Below, one piece after another: positions 15,694 to 23,390 of a stretch of 25,804 nt of DNA. Source of the stretch: an uncultured Lysobacteraceae bacterium (GTDB lineage: Bacteria > Pseudomonadota > Gammaproteobacteria > Xanthomonadales > Rhodanobacteraceae). The notes below the pieces were generated by a model that did no database searches, had not been told where the DNA came from, and saw nothing but the letters and a program-made list of their open reading frames with translations. Position 1 is the first letter of the stretch, and each line of letters begins with the position of its first letter. The translations under genes were made by a program, and so were the position numbers. The stretch is taken from contig CAMLSI010000016.1 of the NCBI GenBank assembly GCA_946482585.1, forward strand, positions 1 to 25,804, given 5' to 3'.

Positions 15694-17507
15694 AGGTCGG
15701 GTCCTATCACGAGGTGGATCTGCACGCCTTCCTTCGGTTCGCGCAGCGGCACGCCGAGATCGAAGCGCACCATGCCGACCGGCGAACGCCAGCGCAGGCC
15801 GAGGCCGGCGCCGATCTTCGGCTTGTATTCCGTGCCCGAAAACGCATCGCCGGCATCGACGAACGTCGCGATGCCCCATTTCGGCTTGAAGTAATACTCG
15901 TACTCCGCACTCGCCGTGACGAGGTGCTTGCCGCCGATGACGACGGGCTTGAAGTCCGGATCGATTTCTAGCTCCGGACCGATGGTCTGGTAGCCGTAGC
16001 CGCGGATCGAGCGGTCGCCGCCCGCGAAGAAGCGCAGGTCCGGCGGCAGCTGGTTGAAGTTGTCGACCCAGCTCGCGCCGACGGTGCCGCGCAGGATCAG
16101 GCGATGCCGCGGCTTGAGCTGGCGAATCCACTTCACGTCGCCGCGCAATTGCACGAAGTTCGTATCCGACAGCACGCCTTCGGCCGCGGCGCGCGCGAGC
16201 AGGTTGACCGAATAGCCGCGGCGCACGAACAGCGGATCGTCGACGCGCTTGCGCGTGAGCGCGAACTGCGGATACAGCATGGTCGAGTTGCCGCGGAACA
16301 CGACCTGCTTGCGATCGCCGATCTCGAAGTCGCCGGTCTGCAGGTGCAGGCCCAGCGTGCGCGTGAAGCCCATCCATTGCCGCGTTTCGCTCGCGACCAG
16401 GCTGCTGGTTTTCGAGCGCGTGGTCTCGGTGTCTTCGTCGCGGTAGTTCACGCCGAAGTTGAACGCGCGGCTGTCGGTGCCCGGCAGCGGGATCTGGTAG
16501 AGCGCGGAAGCCGAGGTCAGCCGCTGCGCGAGAATGACTTCACTCTTGAACTTGTGACCGCGGCGGTTCATCCAGCGCCGCTCGAGTCCGCCGCGCACGC
16601 CGAAGCCCGTATCGGTGCCGATGAACAGGCCGCCGGTGTAGATGCTGCGCTTGGCCGGCGCGAGTGTGACCTTGATCGGCACGACGCCATTGGCCGCGTT
16701 CTCGATATCGGGATTCACGTCCACGATGGAAAAATAATCGGCTTCGGTGAGCCGCTGCTGCAGCGACAGCAATTGCTGCTGCGTATAGAAATCGCCTTCC
16801 TGCCACGGTACGTAGCGCAGCAGGAAGTTGTCGTTGAACTGGCTGCCTTCGAAGTCGGTCTTGCCGATGCGATAGCGCTGGCCGGGTTCCCAGGCCAGCC
16901 GCACGATGGCCTTGTGCGTGCTGCGCGTGACTTCGACGCGATGCGTCACGAGTTTCGCATCGAGGAATCCGTCGGCGAACAGCGCCGCCTGGATCGCGGC
17001 CTTGCCGCGCTCGTAGGCGTCGTGATTCATGGGCTGGCCCTGCTTGGGCTGGAACGCGCGCAGCGCCTGGCGCACGCTGCGCAGTTCGCGTGCCTGGCCT
17101 TCGAGTTTCAGATCGAGTTCGGCGACGGTGACGGGTTCGCCGGGCTTCACGGTGAGGATCGCGTTCCAGCCTTCCGGCGTTTCCTTCAGCTCGCCGGTGA
17201 CGTTCGCCTCGTAGTAGCCGTAGGGCTCCAGGGCCGTGGCGATCTGCGCGGGCGCGCGTTCGTAGAGACGGCGCGCCTGGGCGGCGCTGACGTCGCGGTC
17301 GGCGTACTGCGTGAGATCGAGGCCGGCGAGCGCGGCAATTTTGAGGTCGCCGTCGACGCCGCCGAGCGTGGTCGTGATTTTCGCGGCCGACACGGCCGAC
17401 GTTTCGAACGCGAGCAGCAGCATCGTCAGCGCGACACCGCGCCAGGCGCGCTGCCGCAGCGGCGTTCGCAGAGGGCGGAGCGGCGGCGGAAATTCCTTCT
17501 CGGGCAT
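15690..17507 (-). CDS. tamA: TamA, Omp85-family outer-membrane assembly protein
   Basis: This 605-aa precursor has a signal peptide (h-region GVALTMLLLAF, residues 24-34; cleavage near AVSA-A), three POTRA-like domains (about residues 43-290, including YGYYEANVTGEL and FEGSQFNDNFLLRYVPW) and a C-terminal 16-strand Omp85 barrel. The barrel's signature lid-lock motif RFFAGGDRSIRGYGY lies near 493-508. The terminal strand ends FDLGVPLREP...IHLVIGPDL. It forms the outer-membrane half of the TAM complex with TamB. The ATG at 17507 is preferred over an in-frame upstream GTG at 17561: AGGG lies upstream, the signal peptide fits, and a -10/-35 promoter occupies the upstream codons. Its stop overlaps the tamB start. 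Identification is firm; length is normal. Confidence 0.94.
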   Translation of the reverse strand: MPEKEFPPPLRPLRTPLRQRAWRGVALTMLLLAFETSAVSAAKITTTLGGVDGDLKIAALAGLDLTQYADRDVSAAQARRLYERAPAQIATALEPYGYYEANVTGELKETPEGWNAILTVKPGEPVTVAELDLKLEGQARELRSVRQALRAFQPKQGQPMNHDAYERGKAAIQAALFADGFLDAKLVTHRVEVTRSTHKAIVRLAWEPGQRYRIGKTDFEGSQFNDNFLLRYVPWQEGDFYTQQQLLSLQQRLTEADYFSIVDVNPDIENAANGVVPIKVTLAPAKRSIYTGGLFIGTDTGFGVRGGLERRWMNRRGHKFKSEVILAQRLTSASALYQIPLPGTDSRAFNFGVNYRDEDTETTRSKTSSLVASETRQWMGFTRTLGLHLQTGDFEIGDRKQVVFRGNSTMLYPQFALTRKRVDDPLFVRRGYSVNLLARAAAEGVLSDTNFVQLRGDVKWIRQLKPRHRLILRGTVGASWVDNFNQLPPDLRFFAGGDRSIRGYGYQTIGPELEIDPDFKPVVIGGKHLVTASAEYEYYFKPKWGIATFVDAGDAFSGTEYKPKIGAGLGLRWRSPVGMVRFDLGVPLREPKEGVQIHLVIGPDL

Positions 17508-17533
17508 GCGGTCGATCCCTGCAAACAGGCCCG

Positions 17534-17561
17534 ATTCTAGCGCAGGGCTCACCGGCGTCAC
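17534..17561 (-). promoter_or_regulatory. Putative sigma-70 promoter of tamA-tamB
   Basis: On the minus strand there is a -10 element TAGAAT (17539-17534) and a -35 element GTGACG (17561-17556) separated by 16 bp. The -10 lies about 27 bp before the tamA ATG, giving a short leader containing the AGGG ribosome binding site. The -35 match is moderate (4/6), the -10 good (5/6). Confidence 0.4.
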
Positions 17562-17607
17562 GGCCGTCGGGGTTACAGGCAGTGACGCGGTTCACGCAGA
17601 AACGTGC

Positions 17608-18156
17608 CTACGCCGGCGTCCGTCGTATCGCGTAGCGGTGAACGGGCCCCGGATGCAGCGGCAGTTCGACACGACCTTCGAAGCTCATGCCGAGCTTCTG
17701 CAGCACGCGCGCCGAGGCCGCATTGTCCGGCACGACGAGCCCTACGATGCTTGGCAGTTCCAGTGCGTCGAAGCCGTAGCGCAGTGCCGCCGCGCCGGCT
17801 TCGGTCGCGTAGCCCTTGCCCCAGCAGTCGGGCAGGAAACGATAGCCCAGGTCGACGTCGTCGATGGCCGGCACGTACTTGAGGCCGCACCAGCCGACGA
17901 AGCGGCCCGTGGCGCGCTCGATCGCGGCGAGCCGGCCGAAGCCGTATTTCGCGTAATCGGCCAGCGGTTTCTTCTGCAGGACTTCGCGGGCCGCGGCCAG
18001 CGATTCGCAGGGACTTTCGCCGACGAAGTGAAGAATGTCGGGGTCGCGTACCAGCGGCCAATAGTCGCCGGCGTCATCCAGGGTCAGCGGGCGCAGCTCG
18101 AGGCGTTCGGTGAGAAGCCGCGCGACGGAGTCGGCGCGGCGCAGGGGTTCGGGCAT
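17608..18156 (-). CDS. GNAT acetyltransferase, RimJ/RimL type
   Basis: This 182-aa enzyme of the RimJ/RimL (Acetyltransf_3) branch has TERLELRPLTLDDAGDYW (16-33) as the typical N-terminal strand-helix, then RFVGWCGLKYV (85-95). The acetyl-CoA site is GYRFLPDCWGKGYATEA (104-120; W-G-K-G-Y-A-T-E is characteristic), followed by VVPDNAASARVLQKLGM (141-157). Members acetylate protein N-termini, antibiotics or small amines; the substrate here is unknown. The ATG at 18156 begins just before the family fold. It follows the DUF3096 gene by 14 bp and precedes tamA by 100 bp on the same strand, so partial co-transcription is possible though tamA appears to have its own promoter. Confidence 0.9.
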   Translation of the reverse strand: MPEPLRRADSVARLLTERLELRPLTLDDAGDYWPLVRDPDILHFVGESPCESLAAAREVLQKKPLADYAKYGFGRLAAIERATGRFVGWCGLKYVPAIDDVDLGYRFLPDCWGKGYATEAGAAALRYGFDALELPSIVGLVVPDNAASARVLQKLGMSFEGRVELPLHPGPVHRYAIRRTPA

Positions 18157-18170
18157 CGTCTGGCGGGCGG

Positions 18171-18314
18171 TCAGAACGTGGCGAGGCGCGGGAACAGACC
18201 GAGCAGGCCGACCACGATCAGATAGATCGCCACGACGTAGTTGAGCAGACGCGGCTTGATCAGGATGAGGATGCCGGCGATCAGCGCCAGCAGGGCGGAA
18301 AGATTCACGACCAT
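18171..18314 (-). CDS. DUF3096-like small hydrophobic membrane protein (47 aa)
   Basis: This short gene encodes two transmembrane segments, LSALLALIAGILILIKP (about residues 5-21) and LNYVVAIYLIVVGLLGLFP (24-42), with a tight polar turn between them. That is the pattern of the DUF3096 family of tiny inner-membrane proteins, whose function is unknown. A clear GGAG lies seven bases before the ATG, and codon bias matches the region, so it is very likely translated. It ends 14 bp before the RimJ-type acetyltransferase gene and probably shares its mRNA. It is short enough to be missed by automatic gene callers. Confidence 0.72.
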   Translation of the reverse strand: MVVNLSALLALIAGILILIKPRLLNYVVAIYLIVVGLLGLFPRLATF

Positions 18315-18400
18315 GACACCACTCCTTCGGTTGGGTTCGCCAACTGTCGCGCGGCCGGTGTCGTTGCAGGATGAAGGTGCGCGGGACGGCTGTGCGGGCG

Positions 18401-18422
18401 ATTCCGGTAGCGTCGCCGGAAT
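18401..18422. repeat. REP-like palindrome
   Basis: Arms ATTCCGG (18401-18407) and CCGGAAT (18416-18422) pair perfectly around TAGCGTCG and are followed by GACGG. Read on the minus strand this gives CGTCATTCCGG...CCGGAAT, the general form of the extragenic palindromes common in gamma- and betaproteobacterial genomes. A single copy is seen in the window. Confidence 0.45.
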
Positions 18423-18580
18423 GACGGGCTCGGTTCAAGCGCTCTGTGCAAAGAGGTCTTCGTCTTCTCCGCCCGCCGCGAAAAGCGCTGTTTCGCGTCG
18501 TCGCAGCCGACTGACAAACCCATCCCACCCAACCTTCCCTCGAACCTGATTGGCGATGTGTCTCGGCGACGACCCAGGAG

Positions 18581-18671
18581 TAGCGTGTGGCCGCCATCGG
18601 CGACCGCACGACCGGCGTGCCGGGGCGGCCCACCACCTCGATCGTGCGCTCGCTGCCGCGAGCACACGCTA
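18581..18671 (+). repeat. Dispersed palindromic element, copy 2 (91 bp, intact terminal inverted repeats)
   Basis: It is bounded by perfect 9-bp inverted repeats TAGCGTGTG (18581-18589) and CACACGCTA (18663-18671). Inside, CGCCATCGGCG forms one small hairpin and GCTCGC/GCGAGC (18648-18661) another. It shares most conserved blocks with copy 1 at 10697-10778, in the same orientation. On the minus strand it begins 20 nt after the catalase stop codon. It encodes no protein and could be a MITE- or REPIN-like element, or a 3'-end RNA structure. Confidence 0.6.
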
Positions 18672-18691
18672 CCGGGTGTGCCTTGCAAGCC

Positions 18692-20134
18692 TCAACCCTT
18701 CAATGCCGCCTCCAGCTTCGCGCCGTATTCCGCATCCACCTTGCGGAAGTGCTCTACCGCGCGCTGCCGGATGTCGGCGTCGACGCCGGCCATGTGCCGC
18801 GCGAGATTGCCGATCAGCGCATCGCGCTGTGCGTCGGTCATCAGGCGATACAGCGCGCCGGGCTGGCTGTAGTAGTCCTCGTCGTCGTTGCGATGGTCGT
18901 AGCGCGCGATGCTGCCGCCGAAGGCTTCGTGCAGCGCCGGTTCGGCGAAAGCCGGGTTGTCGCGCGGGCCACCGCGGCCGTTCGGTTCGTAGTTCGGGTC
19001 GCTTCCGCCGTTGCCGTCGACGCGCATCGCGCCGTCGCGATGCGGGCTGTGGAACGGACAGCGCGGCTTGTTCACCGGCAGCAGGCCGTGATTGACGCCG
19101 AGGCGATAGCGTTGCGTGTCGCCGTAGGAGAACAGGCGGCCCTGCAGCATGCGGTCCGGCGAGAAGCCGATGCCGGGCACCACGTTGGCCGGATTGAACG
19201 CGGACTGCTCGACCTCGGCGAAGTAATTGTCCGGATTGCGGTTGAGTTCGAGCACGCCGACGTCGATCAGCGGATAGTCCGCGTGCGGCCAGACCTTGGT
19301 CAGGTCGAATGGGTTGGTGCGGTACGTCGCCGCGTCGGCTTCCGGCATGATCTGCACGCGCACGTTCCAGCTCGGGAATTCGCCGCGCGCGATCGCGTCG
19401 AACAGGTCGCGCTGCGCGCTCTCGCGATCGCCGCCGACGACCTTTGCCGCTTCCGCATCGGTGTAGTTCGCGATGCCCTGGCGCGACTTGAAGTGGAACT
19501 TGACCCAGAAGCGCTCGCCCGCGGCGTTGAGGAAGCTGTAGGTGTGCGAGCCGAAGCCGTGCATCTGGCGGTAGTTGCGCGGCAGGCCGCGGTCGCTCAT
19601 GAGGATGGTGACCTGATGCAGCGCTTCCGGATGGCGTGTCCAGAAATCCCAGGCCGCGTTCGCGTTGCGCAGGTTGGTGACCGGGTCGCGTTTCTGCGTG
19701 TGAATGAAATCCGGGAATTTCAACGGATCGCGCACGAAGAACACCGGCGTGTTGTTGCCGACGAGATCCCAGTTGCCGTGTTCGGTGTAGAACTTCAGCG
19801 CGAAGCCGCGCACGTCGCGTTCGGCGTCGGCCGCGCCGCGCTCGCCGGCCACGGTGGAGAAGCGCAGGAATACCGGCGTTTCCTTGCCGATCGCCGAGAA
19901 CAGATCGGCCTTCGAATAGGGCGTGATGTCGTGGGTGATGCGCAGCACGCCGTAGGCGGCCGAGCCCTTGGCATGCACGACGCGCTCGGGAATGCGTTCG
20001 CGATCGAAGTGGGCGAGTTTCTCGATGAGCCAGAAATCCTGCAGCGTGACCGGACCGCGCGGACCCGCAGTCTCGCTGTTCTGGTTGTCGGCGATCGGGC
20101 GGCCCGCGGCCGTGGTCAAGGTCTTCGTGCTCAT
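18692..20134 (-). CDS. katA: Monofunctional haem catalase (small-subunit, clade-3-like)
   Basis: This 480-aa cytoplasmic catalase converts 2 H2O2 to water and oxygen. Catalytic residues are in place: distal His54 in [13 protein letters not shown], Asn127 in [13 protein letters not shown] (125-137) and the proximal haem-ligand Tyr337 in [14 protein letters not shown] (333-346). The conserved N-terminal DNQNSETAG and the length near 480 fit small-subunit clade 3 enzymes. The ATG at 20134 starts the family ([13 protein letters not shown]). The ribosome binding site is weak (GAG). The upstream 100 bp carry two OxyR-type dyads, so peroxide induction is likely. It lies 73 bp downstream of a PepSY-TM gene on the same strand. 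Use of the symbol katA is conventional; no experimental identity is implied. Confidence 0.95.
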   Translation of the reverse strand: MSTKTLTTAAGRPIADNQNSETAGPRGPVTLQDFWLIEKLAHFDRERIPERVVHAKGSAAYGVLRITHDITPYSKADLFSAIGKETPVFLRFSTVAGERGAADAERDVRGFALKFYTEHGNWDLVGNNTPVFFVRDPLKFPDFIHTQKRDPVTNLRNANAAWDFWTRHPEALHQVTILMSDRGLPRNYRQMHGFGSHTYSFLNAAGERFWVKFHFKSRQGIANYTDAEAAKVVGGDRESAQRDLFDAIARGEFPSWNVRVQIMPEADAATYRTNPFDLTKVWPHADYPLIDVGVLELNRNPDNYFAEVEQSAFNPANVVPGIGFSPDRMLQGRLFSYGDTQRYRLGVNHGLLPVNKPRCPFHSPHRDGAMRVDGNGGSDPNYEPNGRGGPRDNPAFAEPALHEAFGGSIARYDHRNDDEDYYSQPGALYRLMTDAQRDALIGNLARHMAGVDADIRQRAVEHFRKVDAEYGAKLEAALKG

Positions 20135-20184
20135 GGCGTCTGCTCGTGGCGGTGGAGTGACCGCACGGTAAGCAGCGCCGAGCC

Positions 20185-20230
20185 ATAGATGAAATCGATT
20201 GTCTGGATCAGAGCGATAGCTCGCGGCTAT
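20185..20230 (-). promoter_or_regulatory. Two OxyR-like dyads upstream of the catalase gene
   Basis: ATAG-N7-CGAT at 20185-20199 (7 of 8 outer bases match, and both inner T and A of ATAGnTnnnAnCTAT) and ATAG-N7-CTAT at 20216-20230 (8 of 8 outer bases) lie 51 and 82 bp before the katA ATG. Their centres are 31 bp apart, about three helical turns, instead of the usual 22 bp. Such AT-rich half-sites are improbable by chance in this GC-rich DNA. The distal dyad partly overlies the PepSY-gap boundary. Confidence 0.45.
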
Positions 20231-20822
20231 GTTCGGCCGTGCCGGCAATGGACGGTTGCCAGGCGGCCGGAGCCGAGGCCGAGGCCGAGGCCGCCCGCGC
20301 CGTGTCGCGCAGCAGCCGGCGGCGCCGGCGCGCCTTCGCGAGGTAGGGTTCGACGAACAGCCAGACACCGCTGAGCGTCGCGAGCAGCAGACCGAGCGCG
20401 CTCGTTGCGAACCAGCCGAACTTCACGGCGTCGCCGAAATACGAGCCGTCGTGCAGCGCCTCGATCGTGTCGGAGCGCCGTGTCGCGACCTGCAGCAGTT
20501 CGCCGCTGTGCGCATCGAACTGCGCCTCCCGGCCGTTGCCGGCGACGAGCTTGATCAGCCCTTTCGATGGCCGCAGTTCGACGCGCTCGATGTCGTCCCA
20601 GCTTTCGATACCGAGCGATGTATCGGTCTTCGCCGCGCGCAGTAGCTGCGGCCACCCCGCCAGCGGCAACAGCAATTCGCGGCGCTGTTCCTGCGGCTGC
20701 ACCCACGGCAGCGATTTCTTGAACTGCAGCAGCAGGCCGGTGACGGCGATCAGTGCCATCGGCAGCGCGAGCCAGAGCGACAGCCAGTAATGGAGCTTGC
20801 GGTTGAGGTATCCGGCGCGCAC
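20208..20822 (-). CDS. PepSY-associated transmembrane protein
   Basis: This 204-aa inner-membrane protein has TM1 at about residues 10-33 ([20 protein letters not shown]), a periplasmic PepSY-like domain (about 38-125; [15 protein letters not shown], then [12 protein letters not shown]) and TM2 at about 138-157 ([20 protein letters not shown]). An Arg-rich cytoplasmic stretch and an Ala/Ser-rich tail follow. [14 protein letters not shown]...G(L)LLQFKK is characteristic of PepSY-TM proteins, often tied to iron-siderophore uptake or ferric reductase functions. The start is GTG 20822 (no ATG is available near the first helix), with only a weak GGA upstream. It sits between the EF-G-like gene (176 bp) and katA (73 bp); a link to iron or peroxide stress is plausible but inferred. 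Confidence 0.8.
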   Translation of the reverse strand: MRAGYLNRKLHYWLSLWLALPMALIAVTGLLLQFKKSLPWVQPQEQRRELLLPLAGWPQLLRAAKTDTSLGIESWDDIERVELRPSKGLIKLVAGNGREAQFDAHSGELLQVATRRSDTIEALHDGSYFGDAVKFGWFATSALGLLLATLSGVWLFVEPYLAKARRRRRLLRDTARAASASASAPAAWQPSIAGTAEHSRELSL

Positions 20823-20958
20823 GAGAAAGTCCGATGATGCGGAAATCGTTCCACGACTGTGCCGGCCCGAAGGCAGCGGTTGATCAGTCGGGTGGCCGAT
20901 GTCGTCGTCGGCTTCCGGGAGGAACGTGGCGGCGTGCGCGCATCGAACATCGCGGCGG

Positions 20959-20989
20959 CGACCGCGGCCCGATGCGCGAGCCGCGGTCG
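20959..20989 (-). terminator. Hairpin just after the EF-G-like gene (no U-tract)
   Basis: CGACCGCGGC (20959-20968) pairs perfectly with GCCGCGGTCG (20980-20989) around an 11-nt loop, ten bases beyond the EF-G-like stop codon. The very stable 10-bp stem suggests a transcript 3' end, although no T-run follows on the minus strand. The rest of the 176-bp gap shows nothing else. Confidence 0.4.
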
Positions 20990-20998
20990 TTTCGAGAG

Positions 20999-23041
20999 TC
21001 AGTCTTCTTCCGGCCGCGGCTTGTACGAATCCACGAGATGCTTCTGCACCTGCGGCGGCACCGGTTCGTAGTGGCTGAATTCGATCGCGTAGCGGCCGCG
21101 GCCGCCGGTCATGGACTTGAGTTCGGTCTGGTAGTCGGTGACTTCGGCCAGCGGCACCTGGGCGCGGATGATGATTTCGCCGCTGTGCCCGGAATCGGTT
21201 CCGTTGATGCGCGCGCGCTTGCTCGCGAGTCCGCCGGTGACGTCGCCCATGTGGTTGTCGGGCACGAACACTTCGAGATTGACGACGGGTTCGAGCAGGG
21301 TCGGCCGCGCTTTCGCGATCGCATCGAGGAAGGCTTTCTTGCCGGCGGCGATGAACGCGACTTCCTTGGAATCGACCGGATGATACTTGCCGTCGTAGAC
21401 GGTCACGCGCACGTCCTGCATCTGATAGCCGGCGACCGCACCGTGATCGAGCACCTGGCGCACGCCTTTTTCCACGGCGGGCAGGAACTGACCCGGGATC
21501 GTGCCGCCCTTGACCGCGTCGACGAACTCGAAGCCGGCGCCGCGTTCCAGCGGTTCGATGCGCAGGAACACTTCGCCGAACTGTCCGGCGCCGCCGGTCT
21601 GTTTCTTGTGCCGGTGATGGCCTTCGGCCGCGCCCGCGACGGTTTCGCGGTACGCGATGCGCGGCGGCCGCGATTTCACTTCGACGCCGTAGCGTTCCTT
21701 CATGCGTTCGAGCATGAGCTTGAGGTGCAGGTCGGACAGGCCGCGCACGACCACCTCGTTGAGTTCCTTGTTGTGCTCGACGCGGAAGCACGGATCTTCC
21801 TCGCCGAGTTTCGCGAGCGCCGTCGCGAGTTTCTGTTCCTGGCCCTTGTGCGCGGGCTCTACCGCGAGCCCGAACATCGGTATCGGGAAATCGAGCGGCT
21901 GGAGATGGATCTGGTCTTCGTCGTGCGAATCGTGCAGTACGGCGTCGAAGTGGATTTCTTCGATTTTCGCGACGGCGGCGATGTCGCCCGGGATCGCGTG
22001 GTCGATCTCGATGTGATCCTTGCCTTTGAGCTTGAACAGATGGCCGACCTTGAACGGCTTCTTGCCGTCGTCGATGAGCAGCTGCGTGTCGCGTTTCACC
22101 GTGCCCTGGTAGATGCGGAAGATGCCGAGCTTGCCGACGAACGGATCGTTGACGATTTTCCAGACGTCGGCGATCACATGCGCATTCGGGTCGGGTTTGG
22201 CCTCGATCGGCCTGGCGTCGGCGCCGCTGCCTTTGACGAACGGCGGCGGATTGCCTTCCTTCGGGTTCGGCGCGAGTCGTTCGATGAGTTCGAGCAGTTC
22301 CTTCACGCCGGCGCCCGTGCGCGCGGACACGAAGCAGATCGGCACGAGATGGCCTTCGCGCAGGCACTGCTCGAACGCATCGTGCAGCTCTTGGCCGGAC
22401 AGGCCTTGCTCGCCTTCGTCGAGATAGTGGCCCATCACCGTCTCGTTGATCTCGACGACCTGATCGATGATGCGCTGGTGCGCCGCGGCGACGCTGTCGA
22501 AATCGGCGACGCCGTCGGGCTTGAAGAAGCAGTCGACCACTGCCTTGCCGCCCTGCGCGGGAAGGTTGATCGGCAGGCATTCGGGACCGAAAGTCTCGCG
22601 CAGCTTCTCGACGATCGCGCGGCAGTTGCCGCCGTCGATCTTGTTGACGATGAGCAGGCGGCAGAGATTGCGCTGCTTGGCGTAGTCCATCAGACGGTGG
22701 GTCGAGAACTCGATGCCGTTGTGCGCATTGACCACGATGGCGCAGGTCTCGACGGCGGCGAGCGCCGACAGCGTCGGACCGCGGAATTCGGGATGTCCGG
22801 GTGTATCGATGAGGTTGATGTGGCAGTCGCCGCGGTCGATCGAGGCGATCGTGTCGGCGATCGAGTGCTGCCGTTCTTTTTCCATCGGGTCGAAGTCGGA
22901 CACCGTGGTGCCGCGTTCGACACTGCCCTGAGTCTGGATCGTGCCGCCGGCCTGCAGCAGCGCTTCGAACAACGTCGTCTTGCCCGCGCTCGCGTGACCC
23001 ACGAGCGCGATGTTTCGGATGCCATCGGTGGTGTAGGACAT
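20999..23041 (-). CDS. Elongation factor G-like translational GTPase (EF-G paralogue)
   Basis: This 680-aa protein has EF-G architecture: a GTPase domain with P-loop GHASAGKT (15-22), DTPGH (79-83), NKID (133-136) and SAR (G5), then domain II, domain III, a domain IV-like region (about 460-590) and domain V ending with the usual Y(A/E)IEFSHYEPVPPQVQ. The switch I segment reads EKERQHSI instead of the R-G-I-T-I of canonical EF-G, and the P-loop differs from A-H-(I/V)-D-x-G-K-T. It therefore belongs with EF-G-2-like paralogues, whose ribosomal role is not well defined, rather than with the housekeeping fusA in a str operon. GGGAGGG seven bases before the ATG is a strong ribosome binding site. 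It is divergent from the PhoX-like gene and heads a minus-strand group with the PepSY and catalase genes. Confidence 0.9.
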   Translation of the reverse strand: MSYTTDGIRNIALVGHASAGKTTLFEALLQAGGTIQTQGSVERGTTVSDFDPMEKERQHSIADTIASIDRGDCHINLIDTPGHPEFRGPTLSALAAVETCAIVVNAHNGIEFSTHRLMDYAKQRNLCRLLIVNKIDGGNCRAIVEKLRETFGPECLPINLPAQGGKAVVDCFFKPDGVADFDSVAAAHQRIIDQVVEINETVMGHYLDEGEQGLSGQELHDAFEQCLREGHLVPICFVSARTGAGVKELLELIERLAPNPKEGNPPPFVKGSGADARPIEAKPDPNAHVIADVWKIVNDPFVGKLGIFRIYQGTVKRDTQLLIDDGKKPFKVGHLFKLKGKDHIEIDHAIPGDIAAVAKIEEIHFDAVLHDSHDEDQIHLQPLDFPIPMFGLAVEPAHKGQEQKLATALAKLGEEDPCFRVEHNKELNEVVVRGLSDLHLKLMLERMKERYGVEVKSRPPRIAYRETVAGAAEGHHRHKKQTGGAGQFGEVFLRIEPLERGAGFEFVDAVKGGTIPGQFLPAVEKGVRQVLDHGAVAGYQMQDVRVTVYDGKYHPVDSKEVAFIAAGKKAFLDAIAKARPTLLEPVVNLEVFVPDNHMGDVTGGLASKRARINGTDSGHSGEIIIRAQVPLAEVTDYQTELKSMTGGRGRYAIEFSHYEPVPPQVQKHLVDSYKPRPEED

Positions 23042-23390
23042 GACGTAACCCTCCCAGCGAAACGTGGATGCAGGGCCGTCATGGTCGTCCGCGAAGAAAG
23101 CGCGTGACCCCAGCGGGCGAGCGCGGGGCGGGCGGTCATGGCGGGTACGCCCCGCGACGGGCGGAGCGCCGGCATAGCCTTGCCCCTTGTCATGCAAGCG
23201 TCAAGCTGCGGCGCAGCGTGAGGCGGCGGAAATCGGGCGGCGGGAGCCGCAAATCCGCACCGCGCGAGTGTCTCTTTTTCCACTTTCCCGCTTCGCGGCG
23301 TCGCGGTTTCACGCGAGCTTAATCTGCGCGACAACGGCGTTTCATCTGCCGCGCCGACCCTCTCGATCCCTTTTGCGGATGGAGATCGGG
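23042..23390. other. 349-bp divergent promoter region (EF-G-like / PhoX-like)
   Basis: No gene is supported. It must contain promoters for both flanking genes. A TTGACG hexamer on the minus strand (23204-23199) is a possible -35 for the EF-G-like gene, but no good -10 follows at the right distance. On the plus strand TTAATC near 23319 is a weak -10 candidate for the PhoX-like gene. No PHO-box-like repeats are obvious. Confidence 0.35.

Larger units (their letters stand above)
18315..18691. other. 377-bp intergenic region carrying two palindromic repeats
   Basis: No gene is supported. It holds the ribosome binding site and promoter of the DUF3096 gene, a REP-like hairpin (18401-18422) and copy 2 of the dispersed palindromic element (18581-18671). 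The catalase gene ends at its right border. The stretch 18440-18560 has low coding potential. Confidence 0.5.

Noticed and set aside
11854..15894. A 1346-codon open frame on the plus strand opposite tamB and the end of tamA
   Set aside because: It is an antisense shadow: the minus-strand TamB/TamA frames give recognisable proteins with signal anchor and family domains, while this frame gives low-complexity acidic and basic sequence. High GC makes such frames common.
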